Of a stretch of DNA of 64,000 nucleotides, positions 1 to 10,967 are shown piece after piece. A program made the translations under genes and the position numbers. The stretch covers positions 62,001-126,000 of the forward strand of contig WNNJ02000464.1 in NCBI GenBank assembly GCA_012934845.2. The letters are read 5' to 3'. The first letter of the stretch is position 1. Each line of letters starts with the position of its first letter. Source of the DNA: Pomphorhynchus laevis (Eukaryota > Acanthocephala > Palaeacanthocephala > Echinorhynchida > Pomphorhynchidae). The notes beneath the pieces were generated by a model. The model searched no databases. It was not told where the DNA came from and worked only from the letters and a program-made list of their open reading frames with translations.

Positions 1-27
1 CTCCATGGGTAAATCCTTCTTGAGAGA

Positions 28-1165
28 GAATTGACTAATAAATAACAGACGTTGTATTAGAATAAGAATTATAGCTCATCAGGGGCAACTGCTATGCTAT
101 CAGGTTTCGGCCCCTAACTCCTCTACCCAACATAGCAGCGAGGCCAAATACATGCTAATGATGTATTTCCTCTGATAAAACTATCTAGTATCTTATTCTA
201 ATACAAAATATATTATTTATTATCCGTTCATAAAAATATTCCGCGAGTTTAAATTTATTCTTTATATTATTATGTTGATTTATATATTTTACTATTTTCT
301 GCTTGATTTTATATTTATGTTAACCCAGTTTAAAATTTATATCTATTAAATTATTTAAATAACTTTAAAGAAAGCCAATACATTACATATTTTGAAAATC
401 TTAAAATTTCATTATTTAACGTATTACATTTAATATTATATTTAATATTATATTATATGCATGAATGCTCATGCAAAAATATATTTCTTGTAAATTTGAA
501 TGTCATCTTTACGATTTTAATTAAAAGGAGTTTTAATTAATGTAATTTACATATCTAGATATATACCTTCGTTATCATTAATATTGGTTTTATTAAGAAT
601 AAGACTATCTGGATAAATTTGTTCGCATATTGAATAAAAATTATTGGAGAATTATTGGATTTGGATCAAAGAAAAGAGAAAATTTTTTGATATATCGCTA
701 ACCTCTGTTAGCATCTTCAGAAACTTTCTGAAGATGCTAAGGGAGGTTAGCGAAATATCAAAAAAATTCCTCTTTACTTTGATCCAGCTCCGATAATTCT
801 TTATCGATAATGGACTATTATCAACTATTTATATATTAACCATATATTATTAATATATCGAATCATATATATCATATCTGTATATAGTTTTGATAATTAC
901 AATAATATGATATTAATAATAATTACGATATTATGCTTATATATAGATATATACATCCTTTATCATCAATATTAGTTTTATTAGGAATATGGCTAAATGG
1001 ATAACTTTGTTCGCTTAGTGAATAAAAGTTGTAAGAGTTAAATACATATATCATCAATATATCGAGACATATATTTCATATCTTTATACAATTTAGATTT
1101 ATTTTTTAAACAGGTATGAACAAATTCATATTAGATAAGGCTTATAAATAAGTCAGCTATAATTC
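28..1165 (-). mobile_element. Endonuclease-less PLE (family A) relic, 3' end and RT C-terminus
   Basis: Read on the minus strand, this matches the 3' half of the better-preserved family A copy at 43,500-44,880. Bases 28-235 correspond to its terminal block at 44,693-44,880, with the boxes CCGAAAC and CTGATGA and a tail ending in the attagtcaattc sequence. Bases 236-1165 are a decayed version of the RT thumb and C-terminus. No GIY-YIG domain lies between the RT end and the terminal block, as in the other family A copies. The relic is interrupted by a palindromic insert at about 645-808. The coding frame is broken in several places, so this is a fossil. Confidence 0.7.
645..808. repeat. Palindromic MITE-like insert in the PLE relic
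   Basis: The outer arms (gaattattgga and tccgataattc) and inner arms (ctaacctctgttagcatcttcag and its near complement, positions 705-765) are inverted copies, making one hairpin of about 160 nt with a tiny loop at the aaactttc centre. Each arm carries CTGAAGA, then a short stem, then GAAA or its decayed form, the motif seen at the 3' ends of PLEs elsewhere in this window. It looks like two PLE 3'-end fragments joined head to head, inserted into the family A relic. Confidence 0.55.
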
Positions 1166-1319
1166 GGCTATTATTAACGCTCATTGAAACTCCCTAAAAT
1201 ATGGTAAATTCCTAATTTACCATATTAAACTCGCAATCTTATCTTTTCAATCTAGCCTCCTGAGTTGTGATAGATTGCACGCGACTTTTTCGCTTATTTA
1301 AATTATTTCTATTTATTAT
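1166..1319. other. Spacer between two PLE relics
   Basis: No gene is visible. It contains a short perfect palindrome (tatggtaaattcctaatttaccata, positions 1200-1225) and otherwise unrecognised AT-rich sequence. Confidence 0.4.
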
Positions 1320-1800
1320 CCATCCATAAAAACTTTCAGCTTAAGAGTTTAAATTTATTTTTAAAATTATTGTGTTTATTTATATATTTTACAATTTTCT
1401 GTTTGATGGTATTTTTATAGTAACCTAGTTTAAAATATGTATTTATTAAATTATTTAAATGATTTTGAAGAAAGCCAATATCATTACATATTGTTGCAAT
1501 TCTTAAAATTTCATTATTTAATGTATTATATTTTATATTATATGAATGCACGAATGCTCAAGCAAACATATGTTTCTTGTAAATTTAAATATGTCATCTT
1601 TACGATATAAATTAAAAGTAGTTTTAATTGGTGTTAATTTAATGTTCATATCTAGAAATATACCTTCTTTATTATTAATATTGGTTTTATTAAGAACGAG
1701 GTTACCTGTATAAATTTTTTCGTTTATTGAATAAAAATTATTATAATTAAATATATATCATCATATCGAAACATATATTTAAATCTTTATATAATTCGGA
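1320..1800 (-). mobile_element. Second family A PLE relic, RT C-terminus
   Basis: The minus strand encodes a 71-aa stretch (1336-1551) with residues such as [18 protein letters not shown] and YFKLGYYK, nearly the same as the C-terminus of the family A reverse transcriptase at 44,466-44,670. Upstream on the same strand are decayed versions of the DDICVFN to LDMNIKL region. The terminal block is missing, so this is an internal fragment next to, but separate from, the copy at 28-1165. Confidence 0.7.
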
Positions 1801-2477
1801 TTTTTTTAAAGCATAGAATTAATAATTAATATTTTTACTATATAAATGTATTTTTTAAATAAACATTAGTCTAATGTTCATATAAATTATAATTATTATT
1901 AATTATTTGAACTAGATAATGCCTTTATTATTAACAATATAAGTTTTATTTAGTTATACTACCTATGTCAATTTCTTCATTAATTATGCAAATAATTACA
2001 GATATAAGTTTAATGTGTTTAGATATATGTGATATATAATATATATGAATATATTATATATAAAATATATAAATATAATATATAAATACAATATGTGTTC
2101 ACATGCTTGATTTAACTATTGTAAACATATATCAGATAACTATATGATTTTTTTAAAGAAAGAAAATTTATTATTACATTTATATGTTCATATAGATAAC
2201 CATATGAACATAATAATTATATAATAATTATATATAATTATTATGTTAAAATTACGTTCGTATACTATCTAATCATATGTTTAGGAATAGTTAATCATCC
2301 ACACAATGACCCTTTTCAAGTTAGTTTACAAAAATGCAACAGTCTTATATTCCATAAGTACGGAAGAATATGAAGAGGTTTTCTTAGTCCCTATTATCGA
2401 TGGGAATTCTTAAATTATCGTTTGATTTATCGCCATGCATCCTTTTTTCACTGCCATTGATGTGCTATACTCAAGTA
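1801..2477. other. AT-rich stretch without recognisable genes
   Basis: Very AT-rich DNA with many short palindromes of the atatatgaatatattatat kind around 2030-2260. No coding region was found. The last 150 bases may be degraded PLE sequence downstream of the GIY-YIG fragment that follows. Confidence 0.4.
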
Positions 2478-2702
2478 TTAAACGCTTATAGTTATTTGAT
2501 TTTTTGCAAGAATTTTGACATCGTCGAACTCAATATTGTGTCTTTTATTGAGGGAATGGTTTAAAATAGCAGATAGTATGTATCCTTTCCTTAGAACATT
2601 GCGGTGTTCTTCAATTCTAATGTGCAATGGTCGTTTAGTCTGACCCACATAGGTTGCATCACATTTTTTACATTTTATCTCATATTGTGCATCTAATGTT
2701 TG
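2478..2702 (-). pseudogene. GIY-YIG endonuclease fragment of a Penelope-like element
   Basis: The minus strand has an open stretch of about 74 codons reading TLDAQYEIKCKKCDATYVGQ and continuing with TKRPLHIRIEEHRN and SAILNHSLNKRHNIEFDDV. This is the PLE GIY-YIG nuclease: an aromatic strand followed by CxxC, the YVGQT segment, an R at the next helix and an H-rich AxxNHxxxxxH block. The RT part is not found next to it. It differs in sequence from the other PLE nucleases in the window, so it marks a separate PLE lineage. It is a fragment. Confidence 0.75.
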
Positions 2703-3039
2703 TATTAGATATCAGATAACCATATATTATAATATAATAACCATATATAAAGATTATTATATGTAACCTTATAACCTATATAACCTTATCATATTCATAA
2801 TACAAACATAACTATGTTTGTATTATATCGGATAACCATATATCGATATTCAAACATCATCACTAAAGATATTTCATACTTTTTGTTTAGATTTTAAATA
2901 TTTATAAAATTACATAATAATATAATTATAATTATATATAATTATCAATTATAATTATATTTGTTTACACATTTTTGTTGCATAAAAGAATATTTTTATT
3001 ATACAAAAAAATAATCAGAAAAAAGTCATCACAATGACT
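2703..3039. other. AT-rich non-coding stretch
   Basis: AT-rich sequence with repeated aaccatata motifs; no gene seen. Confidence 0.35.
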
Positions 3040-3095
3040 AATCACAATGATGAGTCATTGTGAAGACGAAACGGTACTTGCTACCGTTTTTCCAC
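3040..3095 (+). ncRNA. Near-canonical type I hammerhead ribozyme relic
   Basis: In order: AUGAUGA at 3047-3053 (consensus CUGAUGA, first base changed), stem II GUC/GAC at 3054-3056 and 3065-3067 with an 8-nt loop, GAAA at 3068-3071, a perfect 5-bp stem III (CGGUA/UACCG, 3072-3076 and 3082-3086) with a 5-nt loop, then U3087 as U16.1 and U3088 as the cleavage base. Stem II, stem III and the GAAA box fit the hammerhead consensus. Stem I is weak (A-U then mismatches), and C3 is essential in known ribozymes, so it is probably inactive. It lies on the opposite strand to the nearby GIY-YIG fragment. Confidence 0.6.
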
Positions 3096-4425
3096 GTCTG
3101 GCTTCAATGATAACAACATATACAAAAAAAATAAAAACTTATGTTTTGATGATTATTTACAGTCATAACTAATAAAATTGATAGAGTAAGAGGGCTCTAT
3201 GTGTTTACTGTGTTTACTGTGGGTACGAAATTATTGTATACGCTGGTTTCAAGTAATGAATTTACGTGAATGCCTCAGCCAACAAATCGATTCAAAATAC
3301 ATTTATTTTTATACATTTTTCAACTTTAAAATGTATTATACTGTAAAAACACTGTGATATTTCTACTATTCAAAATATTTAGTTCATTCTTCTGATTGTA
3401 ATTGTTAGGTATAATTAACTTGGTCAATATTTTTGATAGTAAATTATACAAAACAAATCATGCGTTTCAATAATCAAACTAGCATTTAAAGACATTTTGA
3501 TCTTATAACTCAGTTAAATAGTTACTCAGTTGATCTGATTAGATCCGTTAACTGATTTATCAGTGGTAAAATTATTTGAATTCAAAAAATATGATAAGTT
3601 TGAATTCTATCGAATTTTTGCTTTTGTCAAAACAAAAATCAATATCAATTGATATGGGGATATGGTACTGTATTTATATGGTACTGATTATATTCTGCAT
3701 TGGTTATGAGCTGCGTTGTTAATCATATCAATGCAGTTATGTAAAAGTAGAGCTGTTATGTTATGCCTTTTGTGTCGGGATAAACTTTGTACACTCCGCA
3801 GCAAACTTTAAAGTATGAATCGAATATATAAATCATGAAAATGGATCGATTTTTTTTGTATTTATTAGAAACTTAATAAATCCAAATGTTTAATAAAAAT
3901 ACCTTTAATATTTTATCTATTCCTTTTTCTCGTAAGTAGTCAATGACATCCTTATCAATATGATAGTCTTGTAGATTCATAATTGCTGACTTTAAGAAAA
4001 AGTAGATTTGTCTTAAATATCAAAGTGAAATAATTTCGCGCTATTTTAACATTTTCCTCAATAATTGACTCTATTTAAAAGTCGCTATTACCCCCAAGTA
4101 AAACATTAAATTAATGAAATCTGTATGATGCCAATAATGTCAAATACAGTAGTATTTTATATAAATATATAAATTTTACTAAACTAAGATAATTTAGCTT
4201 AATATTAGGGCTATTTTAAGATTGTAATGTTTGTTTCCTACATACATAAGGATCAAAATTAAAATATATTTGATATTAAATATATAAATATACTTAGATA
4301 AAAAGATTAATATAATGTTTAAAAATTATTCTAAATTAGTATTATAGTTAATATATTAAATGCTGAACAAACTGTATGTCACATAAAGAACATAAAATTT
4401 AACTTGAATGCATCTATGAGCTGAA
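3096..4425. other. Non-coding stretch without recognisable features
   Basis: AT-rich, with no convincing ORF, RNA gene or transposon motif. A tract near 3500-3560 repeats variants of actcagttgatctgatt, related to a dispersed motif also seen at about 35,380, 37,345 and 45,050. Confidence 0.4.
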
Positions 4426-4706
4426 ATTTTTCTGGCTGTGGCACAATATTATCCTCACAGGTATTGTTCCTATTCTTGATACAGCAGGACGCTACTAATC
4501 ACTCTGGGTGAGTCTCATCAGCTGCTGATCCATACCTACATTTCACGTTTCGACCCTTATTATCTGCTTACTCCGTACACTGGTGCTGATCGGATTCGAA
4601 CTCAGGACGCATGTATCTTGATTCAACGCTAAATCTAAGTAGTGTCCTGCTGTATCAAGAATAGGAACAATACCTGTGAGAATAATATTGTGCCACATCC
4701 AGAAGA
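4426..4706 (-). mobile_element. Foldback element (family F4) with ~70-bp inverted ends
   Basis: Bases 4426-4498 and 4630-4706 are inverted copies with few mismatches (for example cacaggtattgttcctattc against its complement). The element encodes no protein. The interior carries a hammerhead-like set of core strands on the minus strand (see 4482-4556). It resembles the foldbacks at 36.3 and 55.6 kb in layout and in the boxes CGAAACGTGAAA, GTAGGTAT and GATCAG, but not in its ends. It is likely a non-autonomous element moved by PLE machinery; that last point is inference. Confidence 0.65.
4482..4556 (-). ncRNA. Permuted hammerhead-like motif, family F4
   Basis: On the minus strand, 5' to 3': GGGUC, GAAA (complement of 4548-4551), ACGU, spacer, CAGCAG, CUGAUGA (complement of 4515-4521), GACUC, spacer, GCGU, C, CUGCUG. 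GGGUC pairs with GACUC (one G-U) as stem II, ACGU with GCGU as stem III, and CAGCAG with CUGCUG as a perfect stem I. C3-A9, G10.1-C11.1, A15.1-U16.1 and a C at H17 all match the hammerhead core. The strand order is GAAA, CUGAUGA, NUH, so the motif is not type I, II or III. Confidence 0.55.
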
Positions 4707-5924
4707 ATAAAATTAAAAGTTATTTTGTTTTTGTCTTTTAAACAAACAATATTATAAATATTATAGAAATTTATCTTTTGGACGTTATAATTCAAATTAA
4801 TCCGAAGTAAGTCCGTTGTATCTGTAGAAGGCTAACCTGCTTCTGGAGCTATGGAGTTAAATTTATCATGGTATTGAAAATAATTTTGTTTATTTCTTTT
4901 TATTTTCATAAAATTAAAAGAAATAAATGCTGTGATAACATCAATTATAGCAAATTGAAAGTTTAATATTATGGAAATATAATTTAAACTCATATTAATG
5001 TATACGTAATGTGTATACATAATATTATTAATAAATATACATTAATTTTGATATAAATCATATCATTAGTTTTTTAACATTTTAAAAATTCATTTGGCAA
5101 ATTCTTCAAAAATCATTTCGGTAGTCACCAAATCAATATCGAAACAATCGTTACTAGCAAATGCCTTCTAGTCTTTTCCTCGCTGCTTGACGCAGATGGA
5201 AAGTTTTAGAATTTCATCAGACGACACAATGTTGCAATCTGAGAATTTTGCTGATGACTTGCTGTAAGAATTCTTCTATGCATTGCAATATTATTTAAAA
5301 ATCAATAACAATAATTTTTAAATCGATTTGTATTTGTCTGATTTATTTGTATTGCAAATTTTTTTATTTTATCTTATTTTTTGATATTTATTTTTTTATT
5401 GCAAATTTGATTTATTTTTATTTGCCTGATTTATTATGCCACATTACACGTTTAATAAATAAAATATAAAATTGAGAGTAATATCATTCAAAGACACTAG
5501 TTTGAAGATAAATCTTAATTGATAAAATCATCAGATCAAGTAAATAAAACATATGTTGTACTCTTCTAATATGTAATATTAATCCATATCAAAATTACAT
5601 GTTTAGTGTTAAATATCAGTATTATTGTTTTTACGAACTTATACAGTTATATTATTGCCCATTAAGTGATTTGATGGGTTTCAAAAAATCCAGAATTATA
5701 TTTTTATTTCACCCGAACTTTAATTGTTAGGATTAATTTGTGAAGGCTGGCTCAAAGTATATTTATGGATTTATGATCATCAAGAATTACGTGAATGTGA
5801 AAAGTGTTTACCTGAGTGTGAAAAGTGTTTATTATTTAAATAAATTTAAATAATCCACAACATTTTTTAGTTTTTATTTAATTTAGTTAAATATTTTTTG
5901 TCGCTCGGGGGCCATGGCTTGCGG
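4707..5924. other. Non-coding stretch without recognisable features
   Basis: Nothing convincing was found. Short ORFs here have no family motif and unusual composition. Confidence 0.4.
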
Positions 5925-6366
<442 letters not shown>

Positions 6367-6882
6367 TCATGTCATATCTACCCACCTGAAGAAATAATTA
6401 TCGTTGCATCCGTGAGGTGCCTCGGTGAACATGTAGCCAATGATACGTTGCTCCAATTGCTCGCGCTCACGAGTATTTACGATTCCGCCTCTGATAACAC
6501 AATACTGCATGCAATCCATTTGTCCATGCGCTAAAGCGTGACTCACTGCACCATCACTGGGATTCCCTGCGCGATAATGTGATCTACGAACATTCATTCG
6601 CCGTGCCAATGTTAACGACGTCTGGCCCACATACTGAAATTCACATACTACGCACGTGCCGATATAGATAATTTTAACAGACTTGCAACTAAAAACGCCT
6701 CTTACGGGAATAATAGCCTCACTCGCTGAGCTTATAGCTTCTTTTACTGTGGGCATGACCCTGCAAGTAGCACAACGTTTATCATTGCATCTTGTACTCT
6801 TAAAATCTCTGCGCTCATGCTCTGTACTTAATGCTGACCTTATTAATAACCGTGAAAGCCGTTTAAAACCAGTGAATATCAC
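6367..6882 (-). CDS. PLE B GIY-YIG endonuclease domain
   Basis: A 171-codon minus-strand frame that overlaps the end of the RT frame by 4 nt in another phase, so the single PLE polyprotein is split by a frameshift here. The N-terminal third has the cysteine motif typical of the PLE linker (CNDKRCATC near residue 33). The nuclease follows: VKIIYIGTCVVC, FQYVGQTSLTLARR, an H-containing helix, and the ending EREQLEQRIIGYMF. In PLEs this nuclease nicks the target for target-primed reverse transcription. It is close to full domain length. The frameshift upstream suggests it is no longer expressed as one protein. Confidence 0.8.
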   Translation of the reverse strand: MIFTGFKRLSRLLIRSALSTEHERRDFKSTRCNDKRCATCRVMPTVKEAISSASEAIIPVRGVFSCKSVKIIYIGTCVVCEFQYVGQTSLTLARRMNVRRSHYRAGNPSDGAVSHALAHGQMDCMQYCVIRGGIVNTREREQLEQRIIGYMFTEAPHGCNDNYFFRWVDMT

Positions 6883-7598
6883 AACCGGTATTTTATCGCG
6901 TGACTAATGGGCTCGAACAATGGATGATATTCAATTAACATCTTTGTTTCTTGTTTAATTTCTTTGCACCTAGGTGCTAAAATACGTGAGCGATCCATTC
7001 TTCTCACTGTCTTGATCTGTGTGTTAATCATTCTTTTCCGGTAGCCTCTTCGCTCAAAATCTGTTATTAGATTTATTATGTGCCGCTCAAATTCTGAATT
7101 GTCAGTGCATGCTCTTTTTACTCTTAAAGCCTCGTTGTAAATAATATTTCGTTTAAGAGCATTGGGGTGTGTACTGTATGCATGTAAATGAAGCGGTGGA
7201 GATTCCGGTTTGCGATAAAACGATGTTTTGTACTGAGTCCCTTCCTTATATACAGTTAAATCCAGGAAATTTACTCTACTACCCTTTTCAAAGGAGAGTC
7301 TCAGGGGTCCAACACTATTAACTAGGTTCTCAAAAAATTCTAAACTTTCACTGCTGTCAGGCCATACGAAAAATATGTCATCTATGTACCTAAGAAAACA
7401 GAGGGGCTTAATGGTTGACATTGATAACCATTTTGCCTCCATCGCACCCATATAGATGACAGCTAACGCAGGCGCCAGTGGAGTTCCCATGGCGGTACCA
7501 AATGTTTGTTTATATTGTCGATCATTGAATTCAAGAATGTTGTTTGAAAGAACTATATCTGCCGATGAAATTATGAAATCCTGCAGCTTCAGAGTCAA
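6879..7598 (-). CDS. PLE B reverse transcriptase, palm to thumb
   Basis: The minus-strand frame of 239 codons starts just before RT motif B (FGTAMGTPLAPALAVIYMG, about residues 33-51) and contains motif C as FLRYIDDIFFVW (about 88-99), the VNFLDLTVYK block and the PLE thumb (HPNALKRNIIYNEALRVKR). The fingers and motif A are absent; the frame is cut off by the RTE insertion at 7606. It is the C-terminal part of a Penelope-type RT, the clade related to telomerase, and continues into the GIY-YIG frame downstream. Confidence 0.85.
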   Translation of the reverse strand: MTLKLQDFIISSADIVLSNNILEFNDRQYKQTFGTAMGTPLAPALAVIYMGAMEAKWLSMSTIKPLCFLRYIDDIFFVWPDSSESLEFFENLVNSVGPLRLSFEKGSRVNFLDLTVYKEGTQYKTSFYRKPESPPLHLHAYSTHPNALKRNIIYNEALRVKRACTDNSEFERHIINLITDFERRGYRKRMINTQIKTVRRMDRSRILAPRCKEIKQETKMLIEYHPLFEPISHAIKYRL

Positions 7599-7605
7599 CT
7601 CACTC

Positions 7606-8622
7606 CTCCTTCTTCTTCTTAGCGTTTATCCCGTATGACGGGGTCCGCTTGCCACGATCGTTGACGCCAAAATGCCTTCTTTGCTGCGTCTTTGGGCGTG
7701 AGTCCGACCATTTTCATGTCCTTAAGAAGGGTATCCATCCATCTTTTCTGTGGTCTTCCTATTGGTCTCTTTCCGTCGACCTCGATTTGAAATGGTGCCT
7801 GCGCTAATGTGTTCACGTCTGCCCTCATTACATGTCCATACCATCGCAGCCTTGATTCTCTCAGTTTGTCTGCTATGGGTGCTACGCCAAATCGCTTGCG
7901 GATGTCTTCGTTACGGACATGATCTAGGCGAGTCTTTCCTGCGATCCACCTTAGCATTTTGGTTTCCATGCATCCAAGCTTACGTTCTGCTTCTGCTGTC
8001 ATTGCCCAGCACTCAGCACCGTACATTGCTACAGGCCGTATTACGCTTCTGTAGAACTTCGATTTGAGTTTGTCTGGCATGCGTTTGTCGCACAAAACTC
8101 CAGTGGCTGCTCTCCATTTTGTCCAGCTTGCGTTGATGCGAGTGGTGACGTCTTTTGCCACTCCTTCTGTGCTGGAGATGACTGATCCCAGATATTTGAA
8201 CGCAGTTGTCTTTGGCAGAAGCACGCCATTAACTGATATGCTTACATCTTCGTTCTGGTTCGTCGTCATGTACTCTGTTTTGGCTGTGTTCAGTTTCAAC
8301 CCAAACTGTGCCAGGCGATCGTGCCATTGCTGAACTTGTTGCTCGAGGTCATGTTTGTCTTTAGATACCAGCATAACATCGTCGGCATACAGGATGGTCC
8401 ATGGTGCTTGTCTTAGAAGGTCTTTCGTAATCACGTCCATAACTATGATGAATAGTAATGGGGAGAGTGCAGATCCTTGGTGCACACCGACTGAGATTGG
8501 AAATTCTCTGGATTTTCCCGCTGCTGTTAGCACATTGCTCGTCGTTCCTTTGTACAACATCTTCACCCATTCGATCAATTCCTCCGGTACTTTTCTGCGT
8601 CTTAAAGCGTACCTAGCGGGAT
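7606..8622 (-). mobile_element. 5'-truncated RTE-clade LINE, RT C-terminal two thirds
   Basis: An open frame (7619-8653 on the minus strand, of which about 8622 and below is element) encodes RT from just before motif B (VHQGSALSPLLFIIVMD) through motif C (LYADDVMLV), the LKLNTAKTEYM block, and the FKYLGSVIS and RWYGHVMR segments typical of RTE elements. Motif A and the APE endonuclease are missing, as expected from 5' truncation. The 3' end reads GGGATAAACGC followed by AAG-rich sequence, the RTE style of tail. The frame has no internal stop, so it is fairly young. It sits exactly between two PLE fragments of opposite orientation. Confidence 0.85.
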
Positions 8623-9538
8623 GAAGTCGTATGTACATGCAAGAAGTGGTCATCCCAATCCAACGAAAAGGCTGATATTGCGAAATGAAGCATACCGCAT
8701 GCGAAAAATTTGCTCACTAGACTCAGATTTCAAGGATGCGCTCTCTGACTTATCAAAACGGTTTTCAGAAAGAGGATATTCTCTAAAGCAGATACAAAGG
8801 CAATTCCTTTACGCTCAGAAGACAGATCGAGGAAGCCTGCTATGGCACTATCCTCGGGAAAAACAAGAAGACAAGCCGAAAGAGATTAATGTTGTACTAA
8901 CATACAATCCTGCCTACCGCTACATACAAAAGCAATTCGATTCAATATTCACATCGATAAACGAGGCGACAAAAAAACTAATGATTCGACCAAGAGTCAG
9001 ATTCAAGATTCCGACAAGTTTCGCGCATATGTTAAACCGCAATAAAACGAACAAAAAGGCAACATATGGGAGTTACAGGTGCGGTGACAAACGTTGCAAA
9101 AATTGTTCAGATATGGTCGAGACAACTCAGTTCAGCAGCACAGTCACGGACCTAAGTTATCCAATTAAACAGCACTTCACATGCAAATCTGAAGGAATTA
9201 TTTACCAATCTAGGTGTCAGGTTTGTGCAGCTCAGTATGTCGGTCAGACAGGGACACGATACAATATTCGAGCAAATAATCGGCGAAGAGATTTAAAAGA
9301 ATTGAAAACAACTGCAGATGGATACGTATCACACATGATTGAAAATCCAGATCATTCCATGATTACGACAATTATCGATGGCCCAATATCCGATTCCAAT
9401 ATGCGCAAAATAAAAGAAAAGTTTTGGATTGGTCAATTAATGTCAGATGAATCACTAAACACGTACGATCATCCATTTTTTGAGTTATTTAACAGTTCGC
9501 TATGTGGACGCCGCGGACGTGTGTCGATTCTTCCGTGA
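8623..9538 (+). CDS. PLE C thumb plus GIY-YIG endonuclease, 5'-truncated
   Basis: About 305 codons run from the RT thumb (HARSGHPNPTKRLILRNEAY) through a linker with the cysteine pair CGDKRCKNC (near residue 158) into the nuclease: EGIIYQSRCQVC, AAQYVGQTGTRYNIR, the HMIENPDH helix and the end IKEKFWIGQLM. The N-terminus of the frame is chimeric: its first codons come from the RTE side, and the RT palm is missing. It differs clearly from PLE B, so two different lineages lie head to head. The remaining frame is uninterrupted. Confidence 0.85.
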
Positions 9539-9672
9539 CAGCTTTCTTTATATAAACGTATACGCTAGCCAAAAATTGCACATTATTGTAAAGACTGAAG
9601 AAGGACAAACTGTCCGAAACGTTTCTTAAATAAAAAGTTGCTTGTCTTTTACCGGTTTCTAACAATAACTTT

Positions 9673-9675
<3 letters not shown>
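9539..9675 (+). mobile_element. 3' end of PLE C with hammerhead-like hairpin
   Basis: After the stop codon comes CUGAAGA, A, GGAC-AAACU-GUCC, GAAAC at 9595-9619. This is a CUGANGA box, a perfect 4-bp stem and GAAA, close to hammerhead strands with one extra A, and it is the normal PLE 3' signature. An AATAAA (9628-9633) follows, and the segment ends at a (TA)n tract. Confidence 0.55.

Positions 9676-9757
<82 letters not shown>
9676..9757. repeat. (TA)n microsatellite, about 41 repeats
   Basis: Uninterrupted TA repeats between the PLE C 3' end and the first 360-bp unit. Both PLE 3' ends in this block abut (TA)n. Confidence 0.95.
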
Positions 9758-9760
<3 letters not shown>

Positions 9761-9811
9761 GTAGATGTTGCCAAAAACCGGAGTTCGATTACAAGTAGAG
9801 CAGACTTCCTT

Positions 9812-9887
9812 ATCACTCCTAGACGAGCTGATGGTAGCCGGCAGCACTCATCAGTAGGGTGAACTACCATCAGTCGTTTCGGCTGCC
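9812..9887 (-). ncRNA. F1 permuted hammerhead-like motif, copy 1
   Basis: CUGAUGA is the complement of 9848-9854. The cleavage triplet is GUC and stem III begins ACGA. See copy 6 (11,623-11,697) for the full pairing. Confidence 0.55.
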
Positions 9888-10171
9888 TTGTGATATATTA
9901 AATAGGCATTTCCGAGAATTTGCTAACGTGGTAGCATGGGCATAGCCTCTTTAAACTAACCATGTGCTTTCCGGACCATCCTAATTTTATTCGGCAGGTA
10001 TTTCACTTGCTGTCGTTGCTTGCTTTCTCACAGGATTCTTTGGAGGATACATTTTTATAATTTTATATCTGGATGTGTTAAACTGTGCTCCGGGAGCTAA
10101 TAAGCTTCAGTTTCATAATTGTAAATGTTGCCAAAAACCGGAGTTCGATTACAAGTAGAGCAGACTTCCTT

Positions 10172-10247
10172 ATCACTCCTATACGAGCTGATGGTAGCCG
10201 GCAGCACTCATCAGTAGGGTGAACTACCATCAGTCGTTTCGGCTGCC
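10172..10247 (-). ncRNA. F1 permuted hammerhead-like motif, copy 2
   Basis: CUGAUGA is the complement of 10,208-10,214. The triplet is GUA; all core bases are kept. Confidence 0.55.
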
Positions 10248-10531
10248 TTGTGATATATTAAATAGGCATTTCCGAGAATTCGCTAACGTGGTAGCATGGG
10301 CATAGCCTCTTTAAACTAACCATGTGTTTTCCGGACTATCCTAATTTTATTCGGCAGATATTTCACTTGCTGTCGTTGCTTGCTTTCTCACAAGATTCTT
10401 TAAAGAATACATTTTTATAATTTTATATCTAGATGTGTTAAACTGTGCTCCGGGAGCTAATAAGCTTCAGTTTCATAATTGTAGATGTTGCCAAAAACCG
10501 GAGTTAGATTACAAGTAGAGCAGACTTCCTT

Positions 10532-10607
10532 ATCACTCCTATACGAGCTGATGGTTGCCGGCAGCACTCATCAGTAGGGTGAACTACCATCAGCCGTTTC
10601 GGCTGCC
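10532..10607 (-). ncRNA. F1 permuted hammerhead-like motif, copy 3
   Basis: CUGAUGA is the complement of 10,568-10,574. The triplet is GUA. Stem III begins ACGG (G-U in place of A-U) and has one mismatch in its outer part. Confidence 0.52.
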
Positions 10608-10891
10608 TTGTGATATATTAAATAGGCATTTCCGAGAATTCGCTAACGTGGTAGCATGGGCATAGCCTCTTTAAACTAACCATGTGCTTTCCGGACCATC
10701 CTAATTTTATTCGGCAGGTATTTCACTTGCTGTCGTTGCTTGCTTTCTCACAAGATTCTTTGAAGGATACATTTTTATAATTTTATATCTAGATGTGTTA
10801 AACTGTGCTCCGGGAGCTAATAAGCTTCAGTTTCATAATTGTAGATGTTGCCAAAAACCGGAGTTCGATTACAAGTAGAGCAGACTTCCTT

Positions 10892-10967
10892 ATCACTCCT
10901 AGACGAGCTGATGGTAGCCGGCAGCACTCATCAGTAGGGTGAACTACCATCAGTCGTTTCGGCTGCC
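10892..10967 (-). ncRNA. F1 permuted hammerhead-like motif, copy 4
   Basis: CUGAUGA is the complement of 10,928-10,934. The triplet is GUC; all core bases are kept. Confidence 0.55.

Noticed and set aside
6683-6907. Plus-strand ORFs opposite PLE B and the RTE
   Set aside because: Antisense shadows of the RT and nuclease frames.
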